A DNA stretch of 64,000 nucleotides, from contig NC_087064.1 in NCBI RefSeq assembly GCF_963678635.1, positions 78,100,512 through 78,164,511 of the forward strand. The letters run 5' to 3'. Both the position numbers and the translations under genes were made by a program. The DNA is from Symsagittifera roscoffensis. Taxonomy: Eukaryota; Xenacoelomorpha; Acoela; Convolutidae. This document shows, one piece after another, positions 56,875-64,000 of the stretch. How positions within the stretch are numbered: the stretch's first letter is position 1; each line of letters opens with the position of its first letter. The notes under the pieces were generated by a model. That model searched no databases, was not told the DNA's origin, and saw only the letters and a list, made by a program, of their open reading frames with translations.

Positions 56875-57080
56875 ACCTCGGAAAAAGCTATATTCAACCC
56901 ATCAAAATACAGCAGAAGAGAAACGTCTGCAGATCTCGAAAACCTCAAAAAATTCCCGGTCGATTTAAAGCAATTGTTTGTAGCCGGTTGTAAAGCTGAG
57001 TCCAGCTTTTTTTTGTTCATTTCCATACGTTTTTGGTCCGAACGAACTGATAACATTTACCCGCTTTATTTTACTACTGC

Positions 57081-57146
57081 GAATTTTTTTACTACCCTTG
57101 GAAGTGGTCGCACTCATTTTGAGACCCTTACTAAGACATCGTTTTG
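57081..57146. repeat. Direct repeat, copy 2 (about 66 bp)
   Basis: This copy is about 275 bases after copy 1. The text between the copies carries no clear gene. The pair could be flanks of an excised or very short insertion. Confidence 0.85.
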
Positions 57147-57629
57147 TTTCGAGGTATAAGGAATTCAGAAACAAATTTTTTAACAAGCTAAGACTGTGTC
57201 GAAGAAATCCAAGAAAATGCAAAAACAAATCGGGCATGAAGAGAGGGTCCTCGTTGCAAAATTAGCTCACAATTTACAAAATACATGGCTTGGCCTTGCA
57301 AAGTAAGCGTGATCATCAATGATTCGACTACCTCTGTTCCCTCGTTCACCAACAAATTGTTGGATTGTGTTTGAGATCTTACAGTTGAGTAAATGACACG
57401 GAGAACGTATTCTGAAAAGTTGAAAAAAAAAACGGTTGCGCCTATAAAATGCAGTCTTCCAGTAAAACACTAAGACTACCACCAGCCGCCATTTGTGAGC
57501 TGTTGATTGATTATTCTGGTCTTTTTTGGTAACCAATCCTCGATCTTCCGAGAATTGCTGTTTTTATACTTGGTCAATGGTCCAGGCAAAGATACTGAAT
57601 TGGTTCCATCCATTCAAGTGTGATGGTGT

Positions 57630-57862
57630 TCGAGCGCTTTAACTCGTCGAAAATTCGCTCACTGCCGTTTACAACGATCCTAGTAGTCTTTCTTCTAGAT
57701 CAGCGCAGCTTGACATTTCCCTCCTTGATTTCGAGCGAAGACTTTCGCAACTAAAAAAGCTAAGCACGTGCGGAGTCCTGCGCAAACGAAAAATGGCAGC
57801 ATTGGTTGACTGAAAATGTGTCTACGCTCAATAAAAGTGTCAAGTGGCACGCCTCTCTGGTA
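57630..57862 (+). CDS. Candidate exon or ORF fragment, unknown
   Basis: A GC-richer open stretch (57640-57810) reads VENSLTAVYNDPSSLSSR, then LDISLLDFERRLSQLKK, and ends in a basic RKRK patch. About 50 bases on, CTCTCTG|GTAAGTGC at 57862 is a good donor. The composition is protein-like with a short helical, coiled-coil-like segment. No homolog is recognised, and the exon limits are uncertain. Confidence 0.2.
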
Positions 57863-58028
57863 AGTGCTTTGAGAACAAACTTCCAGTGTGGTTGTTCGAT
57901 TCCACTAATCCTTGTGACAACTACCCAATAGCACCCCTAAACGACCCATCCGCGGACAATCTCCGGGAGGTACAATCAAACGATCGTTTAGCTCGTCCCG
58001 GTTCTCGATCCTTTTGCGGCGGAGGATC

Positions 58029-58262
58029 CCGGGTCGAGATCCCGCTCAAAAACCGCTCAAGATATGAGCGGTTTGAGCGGTTTTTCAGCAAGATTTGAGC
58101 GGTTTGAGCGGTTTAAGCGGTTTGGGCGTTTTTTTTTGGAAAAACCGCTTAAACCGCTCAAATCTTGCTTAAAAAACCGCTCAAAAACCGCTCATTTCTT
58201 GCGGTGATTTTTGAACGGTTTTTCAAGCAAGATTTGAGCGGTTTTTGAGCGGTTTTTGAGCG
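58029..58262. repeat. AAACCGCTC / GAGCGGTTT palindromic simple repeat
   Basis: About 20 copies of the 9-mer occur, in changing orientation, so the block folds back on itself several times. It is much GC-richer than the surroundings. Confidence 0.8.
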
Positions 58263-58586
58263 GTCTTATAAAGAAAACCGATTAAAACAAAAAGGCCTGG
58301 AAAGGTAATGAGACCCCGGATTGACATCCATAAACCGAAAATGCTTATTTTAAATTTCCCCACACCTAAAAAGCTTATAATACAATTGCCTGCATCAAAT
58401 GTATGGAAAAATGCTATCATACAATTTTCATTCAATTTCAAAAAACCATTGAAAAAAAATTCAATCTAGTTTCTCCGGCTTTTTGAACCAAATACAACAG
58501 TCTGTGATGAAAAATCACTACGTTTATTTTTTTTTGAAAAAAAAAAATGGTTATCGTAAGTAGTATGCATATAGTGCGTTAGGATC

Positions 58587-58602
58587 GGGGGGGGGGGGGG
58601 GG
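58587..58602 (+). repeat. G16 homopolymer
   Basis: Sixteen consecutive G in an AT-rich background. Confidence 0.9.
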
Positions 58603-58624
58603 TTGTCATACATGGATGACCATT

Positions 58625-58795
58625 AGGTATAAATCATAATGGTCACCATGTATTAAATGATCAGCAATGGTCACCATGTAATAATCCTAATTGTCACCAT
58701 GTATAATTTTATACGGAATAGTCACTATGTAATAATCCTAATTGTCACCATGTATAATTTTATACCTAATAGTCCTCATGTAAAACTTCGGTATA
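58625..58795. repeat. TGGTCACCATGTATAATT minisatellite, about 51-bp period
   Basis: ATAATCCTAATTGTCACCATGTATAATTTTATAC occurs at 58681 and 58732. Shorter relatives occur at 58640 (GGTCACCATGTATTAAATG) and 58667. Confidence 0.7.
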
Positions 58796-60540
58796 TTATT
58801 GAGTATTCCCACTGAACGTTGTGGAAACGGGAATGGAATTAGGTTTTGGTCGGTGCATGTTTTCCCTTCAAAAGTTTGGGGGTATTGGTTTGTTTACATG
58901 TAAAATGACGTTATATACCTATTATATGCGACCAAACTATATGGTATATAGGAAAGCACAAGATTTTGGCAGCGTAGCTTAACTGTTGGCTGCGGTGATC
59001 GATTTCCTTCAAAAATGCATGTTTTATTACTGAATCTCGAAGAAAGCAAAATTCGTCAAGTGCGGCGGCCGCCACCTCTATTTAGGCAAAAATTAATTTG
59101 ACCAAAATAAGAATGAAAAATTTCGTTCAGCCAATTGAAGGTAAAAACAAAGAAAAATTATGGAACACTGAAAACTCTAAAATGATGAAATTGGCTTGAA
59201 AATTTTGACATTTCCATTTTCCGTGTCTACAAGAGACTGAAAAATAAACGTCTGAAATCTATGACGAAAAGTTTGATTTTATAGAAAGGTTGAAAGAGCT
59301 AAAAGGTTGAAGTGGCTAAAGATCTTGAAAAACGAGAACACTGATGAAAGCCAAAAGTGCCCATTAATTTTGCTGCAACCATTTCTAAGACTTGCATCTA
59401 CCACTTTTTATATGAAAAAGGAAACAATTTTCGGGGCTTCTAGAAATCGTTTAGTACTTACTATTAACTTTATTGTGCTAACCGAATTTTTAAAAATATG
59501 CATGTTCCTACAAACTCTATGGTCTTGGTGAAAATAGATATGAAAAGAAATGTTTGAATTACACACACAATCTTCTAAAACGAGTGTGGTTTAAATGCAC
59601 CAAAAAAACAATTTTGTGTCAATTCCAAAATGGAAACTCTCAAAACCATTCCAGATAAAATAGTATAACGCAGAACCAAAGAGCAGATTTGAAGTAACCC
59701 GCCATTACCCAACTGTGAACAAATGTGGAAAGTAAGTATAATTTAGTACACTAATTTACAACATTAAACTTTGTATTCAACTTGAATCAAACACACAACC
59801 TTAGAGTTTTTTGTTTATTTTGCGTCTTTTTGACTGCGGTGCTGAGTCTTCAACTGCTTCGCGGTCGAGGTACCATTCATCGTCTGATGACGAAGAAGAA
59901 GGGACTGTATTTGGATCAACCAAAACGAAGAAAAAGTGACTGCATTTGGATCAACCAAATCAACGCTTTCAATATCACTCTCAGCAATTTCCAAGACACG
60001 AATTCTACTTGGATCTAGAGCTTCATAGCTGGTGATACTTTTTAACAGGTCTCTCAACGATCAGTTTGGTTGAGTATTCAACACATGAAAGCTATCTTCT
60101 GACCCATAATTCATATCCTGCGTGAAGATTTCTTCTTGGTTCGAGCTCTCCTGATCTCAGTCGACTATCTCATCTTTTTCCTCGCAAAAATTTCAGTCAA
60201 AAATTTCAGCCAAATCCACAATCTTAATCTTTGTGGTAACTGGTGCTATTAGTTTTCAGAGGCGAGAATTTCGATGTTATTTTTATGAGTTAGCAACCGT
60301 TGAGTCAACTTTGTGATTCCTTTAGCAGAATGCTTGCATGTAGCCAAAAAAACTGATGTTCACTAATCATTTTACCTTCAACTGTTTTTTAAACTTACAA
60401 TGAAAATTGAAAGTGAAAAAAAGGTATGCATCCTATTCAGAAGACACCCCACCCCTCATTTAAAAAAGGTGATAATCATTTAATCTACCCCACCCCCACC
60501 CACAGTTACACAAAAAACCTGAGTCATCAAAAAAATTTTC
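58796..60540. other. Mostly gene-free; one weak coding candidate
   Basis: No supported gene. At 59832-60020 the plus strand reads DCGAESSTASRSRYHSSSDDEEEG, continued with a frame change, and holds a duplicated TTTGGATCAACCAAA word (59909 and 59945). It may be a relic of an acidic Ser-rich protein. Confidence 0.3.
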
Positions 60541-60890
60541 ACTAATAAAATTTTTTTTCACCAAAATTTTTTTTTCAAAAATGAAAAAAAAAATTTAAAA
60601 AATTTTTTTTTCCAAAATTTAAAAAAAATTTTTTTCTTAAAAATTAAAAAAAATAATTTCTTTTTTTTTCGAAATTTCTTCCAATTTTTTTTTCCAATTT
60701 TTTTTAATTTTAATTTTGATGAAAAAAAACTGTTAAACAAAAATTTATTAATTTCTTACCAAATTTTTTTTTCAACAAGATTTTTTGAATTTTTTTTTTT
60801 CAAAAATTTTTTTGTCGAATTTCCCAAAAATTTTTTCCAATTTTTTTAAAAGAAAAGTTTTCGATAATTTTTTTTAAAATTTTTGAATAT
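60541..60890. repeat. A/T homopolymer mosaic
   Basis: Alternating A and T runs of 5-10 bases form many overlapping self-complementary segments. The apparent Lys/Phe-only protein on the minus strand is an artefact. Confidence 0.8.
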
Positions 60891-61622
60891 ACATGTAATC
60901 CCTTAAACACCGCTCTTTCCGAAACTGAATACTAGAGAATTGTGATAAACTACGTAAATGGTATGCTTGGAAACTGAGTGGGCAAATGAACTTTCTTCAT
61001 TTTAGATACCAAACGGGGAAGCTAACAGACTTAAATTGTGATGGAAGTTTTGTTGGCCTAAGAATTCTAGAGTGATTTTTTAAAACCGTAAATCTAGTGT
61101 TGCAATACTTTTTTGAAAACTCGGAGAGACCTGATCAAGAAAATTTGACTTCAGCAAAATTTGAGCGGAGTAAGTAAGCAAAAAAAAATTCTAAAATTTC
61201 AACTGATTCTTTCCTAACAGGTTGCATATGTCTGAAACATTTCTCTTACTAAACAATCTTGATAAAACAATTGAATTGGTCTCAACATAGTTACTATGAA
61301 TAAACTAAACAAGTTTGTTTAAACAGAATATAAGTTTAACAATGATAGTTTCTGATCGTTCTTTGATTTGAGACTCCTTGATTGTTCAATGACAAGTTCA
61401 AAGGCATTTTCTTCTAATTGATTCTCGTTTGCTACAACGTATGACATGGTAGTAACTCTTATTTTTAAGTTTTGCCGTTTTCCTCAATCAATTCTGGAGA
61501 ACCTGATAACAAAAAACAATTGAATACAAACTGAAAACTGATTATTTAATTTTGTTTTGATTATTCGGAATATTCGCAAAGGTTTTTGAATTTATTGGAT
61601 AGTAAGGAAAGATAAAAGCAAA
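60891..61622. other. No gene seen
   Basis: AT-rich and without a supported frame on either strand. It lies downstream of the minus-strand gene at 61739 and may hold its 3' UTR. Confidence 0.35.
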
Positions 61623-61738
61623 TTATACTTCACAGAAAGATTCGCTATCGGGCCCCCCTTCCTCGCTGGGAAGTATTGTCCACTCAAAAGGTGGGGGTCG
61701 CATCAGGGAGCCACCACTGACTCTTTGTCGCCCGAAAA

Positions 61739-62335
61739 CTAGCAGAATTCGGCGGCCTCCGGATATTCCTCCACAAGTGCCTTCAATCCAGATCCATCCT
61801 TCAGTGCTCGCTTTACCTCCATCTGAAGCCATGCCACATGCTTGTTGACTACGTCGTCTCGTGAGTACTGCCGTACTTTGACGAAGTCATCAAAGATGAC
61901 TTTTTTCTTGAAGGATTCAAGAAACACCTGAAGAGAGTACCGATGAAACGGTGCGCCTTCACACTTCTCCATCCAGAACTGGAAATATTCGCTCCTATAA
62001 GAAGTTGCTTTCTCAACTTGGTCTCTGAACCGCTCCCAGAATTCCACCGTCATTGTTTCCACCTTGTCCTTCCAGAGCCATGTCTCCGTTCTTTGCAGAA
62101 AGTGTTCTGCTCCTTCTTCGTCAGGACACTCTTCCAACTGAAGGAAGAGATCCGTAGATGCCACAAACAGTTCGGGATGTGGCACATCCCAAGCCCTTCT
62201 GTATAAGACACTCTCGAGGTACGCCGGCAGCCGGTAGTAAGTCGTCTTTTTTACACAATTGTAAAACCGCCATAGGCGATTTGAAAATTCAGCTTGGTCG
62301 CTAAGACCAAAAGCAATTTTTGAACTGGTAGACAT
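61739..62335 (-). CDS. Uncharacterised 198-residue protein
   Basis: This is an intact ORF with balanced amino-acid composition and clearly higher GC than its flanks. It begins MSTSSKIAFGLSDQAEF and is rich in Trp, Glu, Phe and Arg (LWRFYNCVKK, FLQRTETWLWKDKVET, FWERFRDQVEK, SEYFQFWMEKCEG, HVAWLQMEVKRALK). It is predicted mostly helical, soluble, and without signal peptide or membrane segment. I do not recognise the family. After the stop at 61739 another minus frame stays open to 61623 and ends SLMRPPPFEWTIL / PSEEGGPDSESFCEV, which is also protein-like, so a one-base indel near the stop or alternative splicing may extend the protein. It is the best host-gene candidate in the right third. Confidence 0.65.
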   Translation of the reverse strand: MSTSSKIAFGLSDQAEFSNRLWRFYNCVKKTTYYRLPAYLESVLYRRAWDVPHPELFVASTDLFLQLEECPDEEGAEHFLQRTETWLWKDKVETMTVEFWERFRDQVEKATSYRSEYFQFWMEKCEGAPFHRYSLQVFLESFKKKVIFDDFVKVRQYSRDDVVNKHVAWLQMEVKRALKDGSGLKALVEEYPEAAEFC

Positions 62336-64000
62336 TTTCAGGAAACTAACTTTCTTTTATGAGTAGATTGAATCAATGAATTTTGTCCTGACTATTTTAG
62401 TTTTGGTTCAGTTTCAATTTGGGAGTGGAGACTGATTTATTAGCTTATCATGTTGAGTAACAAAATATCGTTTAGCAACGGTTTGAAAACTATAAATAGA
62501 GAGGTCAAGTTTTGCATATTGATACTAGTTATCGCAATCACAAACATATTAGACGAATGCAACTAAGAAGTTTATGTCTATGATTACTTGTTAACCCGTG
62601 AACTTGAACCTTATAATGAAAAATGTGAACATGGTAATAAAAAGTTTTATTCCACCCGTTAAACTATGACAGCATTAAAGTTGTTACACCCTGCTAACAG
62701 ATTAACGCCTACTTAAACAGAGCAGTAAAAGTTATACCTAACCCTTTTTATTACTAGAGCTTCAAACTAAAGATTATTCTGAAGCTACGTCGATATCTTT
62801 AATCTATGTGGCTGAATACAAAATTTCATGAAATGTTGCAATTCAACGCTATGGAGAGAGATTTCAGATTGAAAAAAAATATGGTTTTCCGAACGCTGAA
62901 AATGATTTTTGAATGATTGTTTTTTTACTTAACAAAGACATAAAGATTAAAATTATAACTAATGCTACTGACTTTTCGTATTATAACCAATGCTGCTAAA
63001 TTACTATGTTGAAAAAGTACTAAATTTTGCCCATAACCAAGAAGGTTAGCAAAAAAAAACTGCAGCTTGTATAAACAAAAATAATGAAACACTTGAACTT
63101 TTTCATTTGACAAGCTATATCAACACGTTAGTTCCAGCAAAATCGTCATGATATCTCAAGAATTTTTGACTTTTGAGATTTAATTATGAAGGCAAAAACA
63201 AACTTAATATTTGTTATATGGTGTATAAGTCATCCTGAACAAGCTACAACTTCTTGTTATCTGAAAAGTATTTTATTATTGATTTGATAGAGTCTATGAT
63301 TGAGTTTCACATTCCAAAATGTATGTCTCGAAGTACGGAATATTTTGAAAACTCAATTTTAAACTGAGCATGTCACAACACATGATAGATCCTAAATATC
63401 CCAGTTGTCATGGGGACAGAATATCCTATAAAAACGTCAAAATTAGTATCAAAAACAGTTGAAATGATGAATAAGTAAAGCAAAATCTAAAAAATGACAG
63501 TTTTTTAACTTTCCAGGCGCATTGTTATCAATGATGTCAACCACGGAGCGGTCGCACGGTCCATATCATCATGAATTTGTCTCAATTGTCTTTCGAGTTG
63601 AAAAAAAAGTCCGAAAAAATACTTTTCTGTAAAGAGAAATGAGTTCGTTGTTTTAGGGGGGATTAAGGGGATTAGCGTTTTTCTCAAAGACTATTGAAAA
63701 AACATCTACTCCCACAATCTCATTAGTCGTGCCCCTCAATGCACTTTCATAATAACACCACTTGCTCATAATAAAAAATTGCGTCTTCTGGTTGAAAATC
63801 GCATTTTTTCGGAAAAATGAAAAAACGATGAGTCATCAATTAAAAAGTTTAATTTTTATTATTTTTTTCAAATATTTAGCATGATGATGAATACTTGATT
63901 TTTTTCAATATGATCATTTTTGGAGACAACAGTGTCAATGATCAAATGGTAACTCCAATTTGTAGAAAAAGAAAAAAATTAATGCTTTTTTTTCCTTTTT
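62336..64000. other. No gene seen
   Basis: AT-rich, with no frame that I can support on either strand. The upstream region of the minus-strand gene at 61739 lies here. ATAAATAGAG near 62493 could be a TATA-like element, but orientation and distance do not settle it. Confidence 0.35.

Noticed and set aside
57990-58050. tRNA-like GGTTCTCGATCC text
   Set aside because: No cloverleaf can be drawn. The segment is part of a GC-rich palindromic repeat edge.
58606-58614. Second family B LTR start (TGTCATAC)
   Set aside because: Only the 8-base word matches. The following sequence is the TGGTCACCATG minisatellite.
60558-60740. 60-codon Lys/Phe ORF
   Set aside because: Pure A/T homopolymer translation.

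Overview
The window is AT-rich eukaryotic DNA from a draft assembly (200-base N gap at 37027-37226). It is dominated by repeats and decayed mobile elements, with very few host genes. Canonical GTAAGT...AG introns, metazoan-style von Willebrand factor A (vWA) domains, a Polinton-like DNA polymerase, and Ty3/Gypsy and BEL/Pao-like retroelements point to an invertebrate metazoan. The phylum cannot be fixed from sequence alone.

Layout. 1-7600: decayed pieces of a Ty3/Gypsy-like family (family A), including a 1,607-bp tandem duplication. 7073-22745: a complex satellite-like array. It has an early 969-bp duplication and later a near-identical higher-order unit of about 3,992 bp. The unit carries a minus-strand ORF in several copies, a 28-34 bp AT-rich minisatellite, a captured family A gag fragment and perfect TGACGTCA palindromes. 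23826-26893: a decayed type-B DNA polymerase of Polinton/Maverick-like kind. 26889-32959: a second, unrelated Ty3/Gypsy-like element (family B) that ends in a polypurine tract and a 226-bp 3' LTR. 33688-37026 (minus): two exons of a tandem-vWA gene split by a 2.6-kb intron that holds a foldback element and short repeats. 37227-51881: the best-preserved family A element. 51882-64000: relics of a BEL/Pao element, duplicated non-coding blocks, simple repeats and one intact small ORF (61739-62335, minus).

The most striking object is the family A element. Downstream of gag, protease, RT/RNase H and integrase it has three more large reading frames. The first is a membrane-anchored Ser/Pro/Gln-rich protein (ORF3). 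The second is an envelope-like glycoprotein with a signal peptide and two C-terminal hydrophobic segments. The third is a 602-codon protein of unknown function (ORF5). ORF3 overlaps env by 13 bases, env and ORF5 share an ATGA stop/start, and a canonical 79-nt intron starts three bases after the ORF5 stop. This copy is not coding-competent as read: it has several in-frame TAA/TAG codons and at least four frame breaks. Its 5' end is lost in the assembly gap, and I could not define its 3' LTR.
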